The position numbers and the translations under genes are program-made. 64,000 nt of DNA. Source: an uncultured Flavobacteriaceae bacterium. Lineage in GTDB: Bacteria > Bacteroidota > Bacteroidia > Flavobacteriales > Flavobacteriaceae. Below are positions 42,301 through 51,868 of this stretch, piece by piece. Every line of letters starts with the position of its first letter. Within the stretch, counting starts at the first letter, position 1. The stretch covers positions 1 to 64,000 of the forward strand of contig CANMLX010000023.1 in NCBI GenBank assembly GCA_947498845.1, given 5' to 3'. The notes below the pieces were generated by a model. The model was not told the origin of the DNA, did not search any database, and saw only the letters and a list, made by a program, of their open reading frames with translations.

Positions 42301-44373
42301 TTTACCTCCCCAATGGCTAAAGACCAAGATATACAAAGCTTTAATGGGACTATATTTGTTCGTATCCAAAATACAACAGACTCCAATTGTTTTGCAGAAC
42401 TGGAAGTTCCTGTAATAATATCTACAAACCCTGTTTACGATACTTCTATAACAAGTACACTTGTTGGGTGTAGTGAAGATGATAGCGGCACCTATATATT
42501 TAATCTTGATGACAAAGCCGAACAAATACAACAAACGTCACCAGATATACTAGACATTACATTTCATGAAATACTAATCAATGGAAATGAAAATTCAAAT
42601 AGTCCAGATTTTAATGAAACGCCTATAGCAAACACTTCCAGTTATTCTGGAACCGATGAGCAAAAGCTAGTCATAAGAATTGAAAAACAGGGTTCTGGTT
42701 GTAGTATTCCAGAAGTATTGAATTTAATTATTCTTAGCAAACCCAGAATAATTGACGTTATACCTTATACCTTATGTGATCAAGATAATATGCCATATGA
42801 TAATTCAACGACATTTGATTTAACAACTATTTATGACGCTAGTAATCACGATAATCCTAATAATAATTTTGTAATAGATGATCGATTTAAAGACGATTTA
42901 ACGATTCATTATTTTAGAAATGAAAGTGATATTAATGAAAATGATGGTCTCGACAATACAAATGCCATTCCAAGTAATCAATTATCGCAATATGTAACAG
43001 GTACAACAAGAATTTATATAAAAATTGCCAATACAATTACGACATGCTTTACTGTTGTTCCTTTTGATCTTATTGTAAATCCTTTACCTACTTTTAACGC
43101 TCTTAGTATTGTACCAGAATGTTTTAACGCCTCTAATACCTATAATTTATCTTCGTTAAACGAAGATATTGTTGACGACACATCCCTCGTTAACATATCA
43201 TATCACAACAGTGAAAATGGAGCAGAAATGAATAATGATGTTATTCAAAATGATATATTTAACTATACTTCTACTGGAGATTATACTATTTGGGCTAGAA
43301 TAGAAGATAACACAACGCTTTGTGATATAGCTACATCCTTTACACTAAGAATTAACCCTAACCCAACAGCAAATACGCCACAAGATTTATACGAATGTGA
43401 TACTAATTATGTAGATGATGACGCCGTTGCATTTAGATTGCGAGATGTAGATATGGATATATTAGGAACTCAAAGCGCAAGCGATTATAGCATTACCTAT
43501 CACGCATCTATGGCACATGCTGAAGAAGGTTTTCCCGTATTAAGCCCGTCATCTCACGATGCGTTTAATGGTGATGTAATTTATGCCAGAATACGAAATA
43601 ACACGTCTAATTGTACTTCGTTAACGCAATTCAATGTCTTTATAAATCCATTACCTGTTGTGCCTTTAGAAGAAAGCATACCTTTATGTAACGATGCGCC
43701 TATTATAATAAGTGCAGAAACAGATATAACTGGAGATACTTACTTATGGTCTACTGGAGCTACAACACCAGAAATTACCATTTTACCATCACAAGTTGGC
43801 GATTTTTTTGTAACTATTACAAGAACATATCCAGATGGTTCTGTTTGCACATCTCCCCCTCATAACTTTACTATTTTTCCATCAGAAACTGCTATAATAG
43901 ATTTTACACCAACAGCTAATTTTACAGATCCTAACACCATTACCGTGATATTAGATCCAACACGTATTGGCGATTATGTTTTTATTCTAGACGATGGAGA
44001 ACCTCAAAATTCTAATTTCTTTGAAAATGTTACCATAGGCCCGCATACAATTACAGTAAGAGATAAAAATGATTGTATGGATGTAAGCAAAGACGTTTTC
44101 GTTTTTGACATCCCAAAATTCGTGACTCCAAATAATGATGGCGCTTTCGATACTTGGCATGTTGTAGGCGCTAATATGCTACAAAAAGCACTAATTTACG
44201 TTCATGACAGACATGGCAAATTACTCAAAACATTAACCAATACCTCGTCTGGATGGGATGGCACCTATAACGGAAACCCCATGCCTGCCGATGACTATTG
44301 GTATACTGCCGAAATTATAGATGAGTTTGGTAACCCTGTAAATTTAAAAGGACATTTTGCTTTAAAAAGGTAA
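39307..44373 (+). CDS. Giant T9SS type B surface protein with choice-of-anchor L domain
   Basis: 1688 residues, the largest gene here. TTG start gives signal MKTPNYFLIAIITLLFSVNYGISQQ. Residues about 25-265 are a choice-of-anchor L domain (FENGIILSTGNAESAG, LQFNYLFASEEYDD, HIKLVIADHPDSDLDSAVFLEANSF). The long middle carries about a dozen repeats of roughly 100 residues, each with a CDxDxDG-like loop, an LNE/DL segment and a TYY/FYxT strand. The end (about 1600-1688, FVTPNNDGAFDTWHVVG to GHFALKR) is a type B T9SS signal. Probably a surface adhesin. Repeats look related but diverged, with no DNA-level identity. Confidence 0.9.
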   Translation: MKTPNYFLIAIITLLFSVNYGISQQITVNSNVSLQELIEDNFINSNCIEISNVVSNVNGNTFNLPSYATFSRGASNFPFENGIILSTGNAESAGNSIITEQLNEGNAAWRGDADLEAAVGITNTVNATSIEFDFLSASNTLQFNYLFASEEYDDENACNSNDSFVFLIREASSAGPYQNIAVIPNTTTPISVSNIRNEINPIECPAQNNQYFEGNNFGDTNYHGRTTSLTAATNITPYTLYHIKLVIADHPDSDLDSAVFLEANSFNTLDLGDDITTCSNTVTLDTGITTPGAVFEWYRDNNLINGATSNTLVNITTNGTYRVVVTLPLNSGTCEESDEIIVTLNTDEAFGGTVSLFELCDDSSDGLGVGVETFNLTTKDAEIEANSPFTNSNITYHTTEALARAINTTGITTISNNITSTIWVRVADVDSNCNSYTSFDLTVHPQPMVITPTNLSVCDNDPFVENGTTPEDGFTSIDLSQKDGEITGNNTDLEVSYYLTEQDARDGIVDPLNKNFYINRNTPVDEVYARVISNNGCVAAAPVRLTIDITTGPLVNRIDPQYIDACDADRDGFAIFELNEVVDNIIIGNPSNFDITFYDNFDDATEGNTNLISNPSNYTNTVVNDDGFGEQIIYLRVVDINNLDACASIVPFEIHTNLLLTGTNLDEFALCDNDEDPTNQVTIPLVDVETYISGDLPDPVTVTFHETPEDRDNGTGALPKSASTPYAVSGNTTLYLTLNDGNCSDIGEIILRVNPILIFQPVNRVSYCDTDEDGIGVTVDLHTLDAIVTGGNSNFSVTYFLINSDSSETEIETLVNTQRIETINARIASTVPGVPCNTETTFEIEIFPAPATTKPNNISICDNNISPDLDQVINEVVIDRNNLNFDFYTTYEAAEEGNPDISNTNWIPNTDWVDYVPDETQELFLRIENLAEGINCTPFAIQSFFVYVNSLPIIDPTTEIVVCKDVGSTDPPIQLQDYDEQLLNGQTNKEVLYALDGDFTSPMAKDQDIQSFNGTIFVRIQNTTDSNCFAELEVPVIISTNPVYDTSITSTLVGCSEDDSGTYIFNLDDKAEQIQQTSPDILDITFHEILINGNENSNSPDFNETPIANTSSYSGTDEQKLVIRIEKQGSGCSIPEVLNLIILSKPRIIDVIPYTLCDQDNMPYDNSTTFDLTTIYDASNHDNPNNNFVIDDRFKDDLTIHYFRNESDINENDGLDNTNAIPSNQLSQYVTGTTRIYIKIANTITTCFTVVPFDLIVNPLPTFNALSIVPECFNASNTYNLSSLNEDIVDDTSLVNISYHNSENGAEMNNDVIQNDIFNYTSTGDYTIWARIEDNTTLCDIATSFTLRINPNPTANTPQDLYECDTNYVDDDAVAFRLRDVDMDILGTQSASDYSITYHASMAHAEEGFPVLSPSSHDAFNGDVIYARIRNNTSNCTSLTQFNVFINPLPVVPLEESIPLCNDAPIIISAETDITGDTYLWSTGATTPEITILPSQVGDFFVTITRTYPDGSVCTSPPHNFTIFPSETAIIDFTPTANFTDPNTITVILDPTRIGDYVFILDDGEPQNSNFFENVTIGPHTITVRDKNDCMDVSKDVFVFDIPKFVTPNNDGAFDTWHVVGANMLQKALIYVHDRHGKLLKTLTNTSSGWDGTYNGNPMPADDYWYTAEIIDEFGNPVNLKGHFALKR

Positions 44374-44427
44374 AAAGTAAAATACCTTCTTAACGTTTTA
44401 ATTCTTAAAAACCATATTAAAATTGCT

Positions 44428-44435
44428 TACTTTTG
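44428..44435 (+). promoter_or_regulatory. -7 box of murQ, possibly leaderless
   Basis: TACTTTTG matches TAnnTTTG and ends 4 bases before the murQ ATG, so transcription would start at or within a few bases of the start codon. Confidence 0.45.
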
Positions 44436-44439
44436 GAGC

Positions 44440-45261
44440 ATGAGTTTTACTAAAACTACCGAACAGGATTCTAATTACAATCATCTTGAAAAGATGACAG
44501 TTGTTGAGTTACTTAACAACATAAATAACGAAGACAAATCTGTACCTATAGCTGTTGAAAAAGCCATACCAGAGATAGAACTACTGGTCAATCAAATTGT
44601 AAAAAAGCTAAACCTAGGTGGGCGCTTATTTTATATGGGAGCAGGAACTAGTGGACGATTAGGCATAGTAGATGCTTCGGAATGTCCACCAACTTTTGGA
44701 GTTTCTCACGATTTGGTAGTTGGTTTAATAGCTGGAGGAGATTCTGCGATTAGAAAAGCAGTAGAATTTGCCGAAGACTCTACTTCTCAAGGTTGGGAAG
44801 ATTTACAACACTATAACATCAATCAAAATGATGTTGTAATTGGTATAGCTGCTTCTGGCACCACTCCATATGTTATTTCTGCTTTAGACGCTTGTAATAA
44901 AAATAATATCATTACTGGATGTATTACATGTAATGCTAATAGTCCTCTATCTAACGTAGCCAAATACCCTGTTGAGGTTATTGTTGGTCCCGAGTTTGTA
45001 ACTGGTAGTTCCAGAATGAAAGCTGGTACTGCCCAAAAGCTAGTGCTAAATATGATTAGTACTGCAACCATGATACAATTAGGCCATATAAAAGGGAATA
45101 AAATGGTAGACATGCAACTTAGTAATAATAAGTTAGTAGACAGAGGTACTAAAATGATAGTTGCAGAATTAAATATTTCAAAAGACGACGCTGAAAAGTT
45201 ACTAACTAAATATGGTAGTGTACGTTTGGCTATTAAAAATTATAATAATGGAAACGAATAA
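44440..45261 (+). CDS. murQ: N-acetylmuramic acid 6-phosphate etherase
   Basis: Cleaves the lactyl ether of MurNAc-6-phosphate to give GlcNAc-6-phosphate and D-lactate, in cell-wall recycling. 273 residues, a SIS-fold sugar isomerase-type protein: GRLFYMGAGTSGRLGIVDASECPPTFG (about 61-87), IGIAASGTTPYVISAL, and GSSRMKAGTAQKLVLNMIST. Glu in the DASECPP motif is the known catalytic position. It lacks the C-terminal extension of E. coli MurQ (298 residues). The small membrane protein gene overlaps its end by 14 bases. Confidence 0.96.
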   Translation: MSFTKTTEQDSNYNHLEKMTVVELLNNINNEDKSVPIAVEKAIPEIELLVNQIVKKLNLGGRLFYMGAGTSGRLGIVDASECPPTFGVSHDLVVGLIAGGDSAIRKAVEFAEDSTSQGWEDLQHYNINQNDVVIGIAASGTTPYVISALDACNKNNIITGCITCNANSPLSNVAKYPVEVIVGPEFVTGSSRMKAGTAQKLVLNMISTATMIQLGHIKGNKMVDMQLSNNKLVDRGTKMIVAELNISKDDAEKLLTKYGSVRLAIKNYNNGNE

Positions 45262-45484
45262 AACAGATAAAAAAGTATTATTTAAAGGGATTAAAACATT
45301 AGTATTTGCTTTGTTAAGCCTTTTTATGGGACCAATACTAATGAGTATGGCCTATGCCAATAAAGAAAAACCGCTTTACTACCCTATGCTAATTGTTTCT
45401 GTTTTAATATGTACTATGGCTGTAATACTTCTATTTAGAGGTATAAGAACCATCATGAATAGTATGTTTAAAAACAAGAAATAA
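45248..45484 (+). CDS. DUF6095-like small membrane protein
   Basis: The open frame goes back to 45212, but ATG 45248 (METNKTDKKVLFKGIKTL) is the better start, giving 78 residues and overlapping the end of murQ by 14 bases in another frame. Two membrane helices (about 19-37 and 48-68), basic ends. Bacteroidota proteins of this type sit after murQ repeatedly. Translationally coupled to murQ; function unknown. Confidence 0.8.
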   Translation: METNKTDKKVLFKGIKTLVFALLSLFMGPILMSMAYANKEKPLYYPMLIVSVLICTMAVILLFRGIRTIMNSMFKNKK

Positions 45485-45490
45485 CACCTC

Positions 45491-45997
45491 TTATTTAACC
45501 AACGCTTCTTGCTTTTTGGGTGTAGTGGGATTATAACCAAACTGTGTATCGCTTAAAACTATTCCCAAACGATCAAAAATATAATTAATTATAGCGTAAT
45601 GATGTATGGTATGACTGTTCGCTTGAGCTAATAATGCACCATAAGTATATGGGATTTCTATTTTACCCATGCCTAAATCGTCAATAACAGTAACTTTTTT
45701 ATCTGTTTTTAATACCGCTGTATTAAGCTTATCTATAACTAAATTTAAATAATTTTCCGCACGACCACAATCGGATTCTACAGCTTTGTCTCTGGTTCTG
45801 GCTGTTAAATCTACTGTATCGCTATTCGTATCAATTAATATACAATTATAGAAATCTAAAATATGCCTTAGATGCGAACCAATACTTGAATAATAAGGTG
45901 AAACTGTAGCGTCACATAATTGGTCGTTAGATAAATTATCCAATAAAACTTTGGTTTTATTTAGGGTTTTGAGGGTAGATTGTATAATTACATCCAT
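45491..45997 (-). CDS. DinB-family protein
   Basis: 168 residues, DinB/YfiT four-helix-bundle fold. Possible metal-site histidines: GSHLRHILDFYNC (two His), and NSHTIHHYAIINYI near residue 130. Members include metal-dependent thiol S-transferases; the exact reaction is unknown here. The gene converges on the DUF6095-like gene with 6 bases between and no terminator hairpin. A 55-base palindrome lies upstream. Confidence 0.82.
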   Translation of the reverse strand: MDVIIQSTLKTLNKTKVLLDNLSNDQLCDATVSPYYSSIGSHLRHILDFYNCILIDTNSDTVDLTARTRDKAVESDCGRAENYLNLVIDKLNTAVLKTDKKVTVIDDLGMGKIEIPYTYGALLAQANSHTIHHYAIINYIFDRLGIVLSDTQFGYNPTTPKKQEALVK

Positions 45998-46067
45998 GAA
46001 ACTAATATAAACTAATTAAATTGAATAAAAAATAATATTCTTAGTCTAACTATGTATTTTTCCTTAC

Positions 46068-46122
46068 AACCTGAGTTCGACTAATTATTGTTTTTACAGA
46101 AAGATTAGTCGAACTCAGGTTT
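46068..46122. terminator. Long palindrome at the helicase 3' end
   Basis: AACCTGAGTTCGACTAAT (46068-46085) pairs with its complement (about 46105-46122), and the right arm overlaps two bases of the helicase stop codon. The CTGAGTTCGACTAA word resembles dispersed Flavobacteriaceae repeats. It could terminate the minus-strand helicase transcript, although no long T run follows. Confidence 0.55.
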
Positions 46123-48565
46123 ACAAATTATTTAAATATTCCAATACCAACCGTAATTCTCCATAGCTATATTTTTCATCTAATTGATGCTTTAAATCCG
46201 ATAAATTTTCAAACGTTTTTTGGGGAATAATTTCTTTAAGCGCTTCAAAATGTGATACCGATATTAAATCTGTGATCTCTACTTCTCCACTACTAATAAA
46301 ACTCGCCAAATGACCAAAAACAGTATTTTCATTCAGTTCTCTTTCATCTGCAATATCCCGAATAGATTTACCAGATTTAAATAACTTCAAAGATGCCTTC
46401 TTTGAATCTCCTGATTGTCTTTTTGGTTTAGTCTCATTAAAAATAGTAATACTACTATTAGAGGGTTCAATGTTATTCTCATTGCAGTAGTCCCCTATTG
46501 CTTTTAAAATAGCATTCCCGTATTTTTCTATACGTACTTTACCCATACCATTTATTTGCTTCAACTCTTGCTTGGTAACAGGTAACGTTTCACACATTTC
46601 ATATAATGCTTTTTGTGTAAATATTTGATAATGTATCAACTCTTTTTCCTTAGCTATCTCATTTCGCAATAGCCTAAGTTTTTCATACAATTCTACATTG
46701 GCAGTACCTTCTACAATGGCTGTTCTTGTTTTCTTAGGTTTGTTTTTTGTTACAAATACAGATTTAGCGCGTAATGTTAAAATGGCTTTACTCGAAAAAC
46801 CATTTAATAATTCATTAAAGTATAACGTTTTTACCGCCAACAATTCTTCAAAAGCATCTAGATTTTTAGTGATATCTGTACCAACAGCATTATTATCCGT
46901 AGTAAAAGCAAATGTCTTTAACGGTATAGTTATATGTTTTTCGGTTTCTACTTTAAAGTATGCTATCGCTTTTTTAAATCGTTCTTTAATTGTTTTACTT
47001 GTTTCTGGCAATACTTTCTCTTCTTGAGAAATTTGTTTTAACTGTTGCTTAAAACTATTACTAACTTTTAAAAAATTAGTAATTGTTGTTTTAATATTTA
47101 AAAATATAGCTTCAATATTACCTTCTACAATGGTTCTATTCTTATAATAGATATCTAAAACCCTATTTATTGGATGCAAAAAACCATAAAAATTAAAAAT
47201 CTCTGAAATCAAGTCTAGTTGAAATGCTTTTTTCGAATGTTCTAAAATTGTTTCATCTGGCTCGTTTTGTTCTGCTTCTTCATTAAATGAAATTACGTTA
47301 GCATCACTTATAATTTGATGAGATGTAATTTTACTTTTCAAGACCAAACCTTCCAGAGATTTACATCTACTTAGTGCGACATAAGTTTGGCCGTGAGCAA
47401 AAGCACTTTCTGCATCTATAATAGCTTTTTCAAAGGTTAATCCCTGGCTTTTATGTATAGTAATAGACCATGCCAGACGTAAAGGCATTTGTGTAAAAGC
47501 GCCTATACGCTCTTCTGTTATCGCTTTAGTTTCCTTATCTACCGAATAATTAATATTCTCCCATGTTTCTGGTGTTGTTACGATATTAAAATCATCTTCA
47601 GGACAATGCACTACGACTTCGTCCTTATCCAGCAAAATAACTTTTCCTATTTTACCATTAAAATAGCGCTTTTCGGGACTACTATCATTCTTCACAAACA
47701 TTACCTGGGCGCCTACTTTTAAGATAATTTCTTCTTTATTTGGATAAGCATGTTCTGGAAATTTATCCTCAACTTTCGCTTTATAAGTAACTGCTTTTGA
47801 ATCAATTTTATCTAAGGCCTTATTATTGGTAGATTCTGCTTTGTTATTGTGTGTGGTTAACGAAATGTAGCCTTCTTCAGGATCTGGCTTAAAATCTGGG
47901 ACATAGCGTTCATTTAATGCTACAGCTGAGGTTTGTGATAGCTTATTATTCCTAATTTCATTTAAAATCTCAATAAATTTTGGATTTTCCTGTCGGTATA
48001 TGTGTTTAAGTTCTATACTAATTGCGTTACACTGTAGATAGGCATGACTACTAAAAAAGAAACCATTTTTGTAATACGCTTTTAGTAATTCCCACTCATT
48101 TTCTCTAATAACTGGGGATAATTGTTGTAAATCACCAATCATTAATAATTGTACGCCTCCAAACACACTATTTCTATCTCTAAAACGTCGTAGTGTTTTA
48201 TCTATACCATCTAATACATCGGCACGTACCATACTAATTTCATCAATAACTAATAAATCCATAGACTTAATAATATTGATTTTAGTTTTGCTAAACTTTC
48301 TGTTAAAGCCTGATGTTTTATTTAAATCGGTATCTGGTAAAATAGGCCCAAAAGGCATTTGAAAAAAAGAATGAATAGTGACGCCTTTTGCATTAATGGC
48401 GGCTACTCCAGTTGGAGCAACAACAACCAAGCGCTTTAGGCTATTCATTTTTAATCGGTGCAAAAACGTGGTTTTTCCTGTGCCTGCTTTACCCGTTAAA
48501 AAAATAGATCTATTGGTATTGTTTACAAACGCCCAAGCTAATTCTAATTCTCTGTTAGTTGCCAT
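46121..48565 (-). CDS. Pif1-like DNA helicase with HRDC and HTH domains
   Basis: 814 residues. An SF1B Pif1-type motor (about 1-430) has Walker A G25-KAGTGKT-32, Walker B LLVIDEISMV, GDLQQLSPV and the C-terminal RLAWSITIHKSQGLTFEKAIID and YVALSRC motifs. Then come a linker of about 180 residues, an HRDC-like domain (about 610-700, GMGKVRIEKYGNAIL) and a helix-turn-helix (about 720-814, SGKSIRDIADERELNENTVFGHL). Role: unwinding forks, G-quadruplexes or R-loops is known for Pif1; the HRDC/HTH tail is common in Bacteroidota. Monocistronic. Confidence 0.92.
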   Translation of the reverse strand: MATNRELELAWAFVNNTNRSIFLTGKAGTGKTTFLHRLKMNSLKRLVVVAPTGVAAINAKGVTIHSFFQMPFGPILPDTDLNKTSGFNRKFSKTKINIIKSMDLLVIDEISMVRADVLDGIDKTLRRFRDRNSVFGGVQLLMIGDLQQLSPVIRENEWELLKAYYKNGFFFSSHAYLQCNAISIELKHIYRQENPKFIEILNEIRNNKLSQTSAVALNERYVPDFKPDPEEGYISLTTHNNKAESTNNKALDKIDSKAVTYKAKVEDKFPEHAYPNKEEIILKVGAQVMFVKNDSSPEKRYFNGKIGKVILLDKDEVVVHCPEDDFNIVTTPETWENINYSVDKETKAITEERIGAFTQMPLRLAWSITIHKSQGLTFEKAIIDAESAFAHGQTYVALSRCKSLEGLVLKSKITSHQIISDANVISFNEEAEQNEPDETILEHSKKAFQLDLISEIFNFYGFLHPINRVLDIYYKNRTIVEGNIEAIFLNIKTTITNFLKVSNSFKQQLKQISQEEKVLPETSKTIKERFKKAIAYFKVETEKHITIPLKTFAFTTDNNAVGTDITKNLDAFEELLAVKTLYFNELLNGFSSKAILTLRAKSVFVTKNKPKKTRTAIVEGTANVELYEKLRLLRNEIAKEKELIHYQIFTQKALYEMCETLPVTKQELKQINGMGKVRIEKYGNAILKAIGDYCNENNIEPSNSSITIFNETKPKRQSGDSKKASLKLFKSGKSIRDIADERELNENTVFGHLASFISSGEVEITDLISVSHFEALKEIIPQKTFENLSDLKHQLDEKYSYGELRLVLEYLNNL

Positions 48566-48908
48566 TAAACTATAACTAAAATTGAGGTTGAAGATACGTA
48601 AATTAGAGTTTTAAGCTAAGACGTGATTTAGACTTTTTTCAATTTGCTTAAAAAATGTTTTTTAATAAAGCATTCTTTTGATAAATGTTATTTAACAACA
48701 AAAAAAGAGACTATCTAATTCGAAATGTCATTGAGAGCATAGCGGTAAATCTTATTCTAAATCAGGTTTTTATGATTTTATGAGCTGCTTCATTTCATTA
48801 ACAATGACACCTTTTAGACTGTCTCGTCTTTCTAAAATTTATTTAATATTTAGCTATGGTCTAGCTACAAATAAAACTAGTAGTGGTATGTATTGTGTAA
48901 AATAGCAC
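48566..48908. other. 343-bp spacer with R3 element
   Basis: Holds the R3 element at 48707-48825; the rest is AT-rich with no coding sequence. Confidence 0.5.
48707..48825. repeat. Inverted-repeat element, family R3, copy b
   Basis: Ends GAGACTATCTAA (48707) and TTAGACTGTCTC (to 48825) are near-complementary. Read on the minus strand, its interior (AATGAAATGAAGCAGCTCAT, AAATCATAAAA) follows that of 9653-9781 closely. Confidence 0.85.
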
Positions 48909-51680
48909 CTAATCTACTTTTGTTTTTTCTTCTCCTCCTATTTTATGTTCTTGAAAGTCTCCTGCATTAACAATCGTCCATTTATCAAAAGGTTTAAAAT
49001 ATTTTTTAATAGCCTTATTAACATCTTTTACTGTTAACCCCTTTAATTTATCTTCTATAGTTTTATGAAAGAGCATATCTCTATCGTAATACAAATTATT
49101 ATTAATGGTACCTGCTAATTCATTATCCTTAGCTCTGGACACATTCTCTGCTTGTACCCATCCATTAATAGCCGTTTTTAACTCATCTTCTGTAATACCA
49201 TCTTTTATAAAACGCTCAATTTCTTCTCTAAATCCTTTTTGCACTTTAGCCGCATTATCAGGTCCGTAAATCGCATAAACAATTATTGAAGATCTTTTAT
49301 TTTTTTCGTCTGAATCTACATTAACATAACCTCCTGCGCCATAGCTAACACCATCTTTTTGACGTAAACGCTCTGCTATTCTGGAGTTTAAAAAGCCCCC
49401 TCCAAAAATGGCGCTCGCTATTTGTAATGCAGCATAATCTTCATCTACCTCACTTGCTTCAAAAGACATTGCACCTAATGTGATTGCATTTTTTTTATCT
49501 GGTGTTTTAATTTTTTCGTTGGCAGACTTGTTTAACGTATAAGGATGTGATATTGATTGATAAGGTTTATCTACTTTAAAATCGGCAAATTCTTTTTCAA
49601 AATAATTTTTTAAGATGTTTTCATCAATATTGCCAATAGCTACTAATCTAGTATTATTTGAGATACCATAAAATTCTTTATAATAGGTTTTAATACCATC
49701 AATTGTAATTTGATTAATCGCCTCTATATCTTCTTCAATAGAATTTTCGTAAAGCGGATGTCCCTTTTTAAATTGCTGATTTAGTGTTCTCAACTTTTTA
49801 CTAGCTAAAAATTGAGGATCCGTTTTATTTTGTTCAATACGCGCTAAAGCTTTTGTCTTTATCTTGTCAAGTTCAAAGGCTTCAAACTTTGGGTTTTTCA
49901 ACATATCTGTCATTAATCCTAAAGCATCCATTAAATGTTCTTCTGTGGTATTAATATTGGCTCTTATTCCTCCATTAAAACCTGTGAAATAAATAGACGA
50001 CTTTATTGCGCTTAACTTATCCTCTATAGCTTGTCTGGAATTGTTTTTAGTTCCCTTATTGAGCATTTTAGCTGTATAACCTGCTAATTTCCCTTTATTC
50101 ATAAAATCGTTTACCGAGCCATTTCTAATAACAAAAGATAGGTTTACTGTTTTTCCTCGATTATCCTTTTTAATAAATCCATATTTAATTCCTGTTTTTT
50201 CTAATTGTCCAGAGCTTAATCTTTTTTGAATATTTTCATAAGACACATCAAAGGCTTCTCCTACTCCATAACCTTCTTTTCCTTTGTATGATTGCACTAA
50301 ATTCTCCAAACCTTCGGTATGTTCAATCTCTACTCTAATGGGCTTTTTACTGGGAATAAAGTTCCCTATGGTTCTATTTGTTTCTAAAAAATAACGCTGT
50401 ATTGCTTTATTTACGTTTTCTAAAGTCATATTTTCAACCCGATCTCTATTAATAAAAGCTAATCTCCAATCGCCCGCTCCTATAAACTCACTCATATACT
50501 TTCCTAAAATAGAAGAGTTTCTACTTATTTGATCAAACTGCTTTAACAAGTTTGCTTTAGAACGTTTTAACTCTTCATCGGTAACCGGATTTGTTTTTAA
50601 ATCATCTATGGTTGCTAATAAGGTTTTTTCTGCTTCTACTAATGATTTATCTGAAGGCACGTCTACATTAAAATACATAAACGATGGTTCTTTTGTAAAT
50701 GGAGAAAACGCCCAAACACTAGACGCTCTTTTCTCATCTATTAAAGCTTTGTATAATCGTCCAGATGGTTGATTAGTAAGTATATCTTCTAAAACTGCTA
50801 ATGCAGCATAATCTTCGTGAGATCCAGCTGGTGTATGATACAATAGTGATACTATTTGTAAATCTCCTACCCTGCTTAGAGCTACTCGTTTTTCTCCATC
50901 TTGTGCTGGTTCTATCGTTGGGTTATCTCTTAATGGTGTGTCTGGGCGCTTTATTTTAGAAAACTTCTTTTCTATTAGCGCTAATGTTTTATCTGTTTCA
51001 AACTTACCAGTTACCATTAAAACTGCATTATCTGGACGGTAATACTTTTTGTAGAATGCTTGCAAGTTTTCAATAGGCACGCGTTCTATATCCGATCGAT
51101 TACCTATGGTAGAATCACCATAGTTATGCCATAAAAAAGCAGCACTTATTACTTTTTGCATCAATACTCTTAATGGCGAATTTTCTCCTGATTCAAACTC
51201 ATTACGTACCACAGAAAACTCCGACTCTAAATCTTTTTTTGCTATGTATGAATTCACCATTCTATCGGCTTCCAAATCTAATGCCCAATCTAAATTTTTA
51301 TCTGTAGCATTAAAGGTTTCATAGTAATTTGTTCTATCGTACCAGGTAGTACCGTTTGGTCTGGAACCGTGCTCTGTTAGTTCTTTAGGGATATCTGGAT
51401 GGTTTGGTGTTCCTTTAAACACCATATGTTCTAGTAAATGTGCCATCCCTTTTTCGCCATAACCTTCATGTCTAGAACCTACTTTATATGTTATGTTGAC
51501 TGTTATTGTTTGAGAAGAATTATCAGGAAATAACAATACCTTCAAACCATTATCTAACATATATTCTGTAATCCCCTCTACTGTAACTATTTTTTTTATT
51601 TGCGCATGAGAATTTGAGTAAATACTATTAAATAATAAAAGTAATAAGAGGTGTTTTAAATACAAACTGTAGTTTTTCAT
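48909..51680 (-). CDS. M16 family zinc protease, two-domain
   Basis: The frame is open to 51734, but ATG 51680 (MKNYSLYLKHLLLLLLF) gives a clean signal peptide ending SHAQ; 923 residues. First M16 half: inverted zinc motif H81-LLE-H85 with downstream Glu in VVRNEFESGENSP. The second half (from about 480, YGFIKKDNRGKTVNL, and ARIAERLRQKDGVSYGAGGYV near residue 780) is the inactive partner carrying substrate-binding residues. Acts in the periplasm or envelope on peptides. Monocistronic. Confidence 0.93.
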   Translation of the reverse strand: MKNYSLYLKHLLLLLLFNSIYSNSHAQIKKIVTVEGITEYMLDNGLKVLLFPDNSSQTITVNITYKVGSRHEGYGEKGMAHLLEHMVFKGTPNHPDIPKELTEHGSRPNGTTWYDRTNYYETFNATDKNLDWALDLEADRMVNSYIAKKDLESEFSVVRNEFESGENSPLRVLMQKVISAAFLWHNYGDSTIGNRSDIERVPIENLQAFYKKYYRPDNAVLMVTGKFETDKTLALIEKKFSKIKRPDTPLRDNPTIEPAQDGEKRVALSRVGDLQIVSLLYHTPAGSHEDYAALAVLEDILTNQPSGRLYKALIDEKRASSVWAFSPFTKEPSFMYFNVDVPSDKSLVEAEKTLLATIDDLKTNPVTDEELKRSKANLLKQFDQISRNSSILGKYMSEFIGAGDWRLAFINRDRVENMTLENVNKAIQRYFLETNRTIGNFIPSKKPIRVEIEHTEGLENLVQSYKGKEGYGVGEAFDVSYENIQKRLSSGQLEKTGIKYGFIKKDNRGKTVNLSFVIRNGSVNDFMNKGKLAGYTAKMLNKGTKNNSRQAIEDKLSAIKSSIYFTGFNGGIRANINTTEEHLMDALGLMTDMLKNPKFEAFELDKIKTKALARIEQNKTDPQFLASKKLRTLNQQFKKGHPLYENSIEEDIEAINQITIDGIKTYYKEFYGISNNTRLVAIGNIDENILKNYFEKEFADFKVDKPYQSISHPYTLNKSANEKIKTPDKKNAITLGAMSFEASEVDEDYAALQIASAIFGGGFLNSRIAERLRQKDGVSYGAGGYVNVDSDEKNKRSSIIVYAIYGPDNAAKVQKGFREEIERFIKDGITEDELKTAINGWVQAENVSRAKDNELAGTINNNLYYDRDMLFHKTIEDKLKGLTVKDVNKAIKKYFKPFDKWTIVNAGDFQEHKIGGEEKTKVD

Positions 51681-51868
51681 TGCCTTAAATATTAGTCCTA
51701 GCAAATTACCAATAAACTCGGGATGTGTCATCATAAAAAAATGTTAAACTTACTTCATTCTAAATATTATGGAATTTAAGATTATATGTCGTATCAATTT
51801 GTTAACAAGTTCGGTTTTTATTCCTCATAAATAATTGTATTTTTACAACTTAAAAACCGAATAATTTA

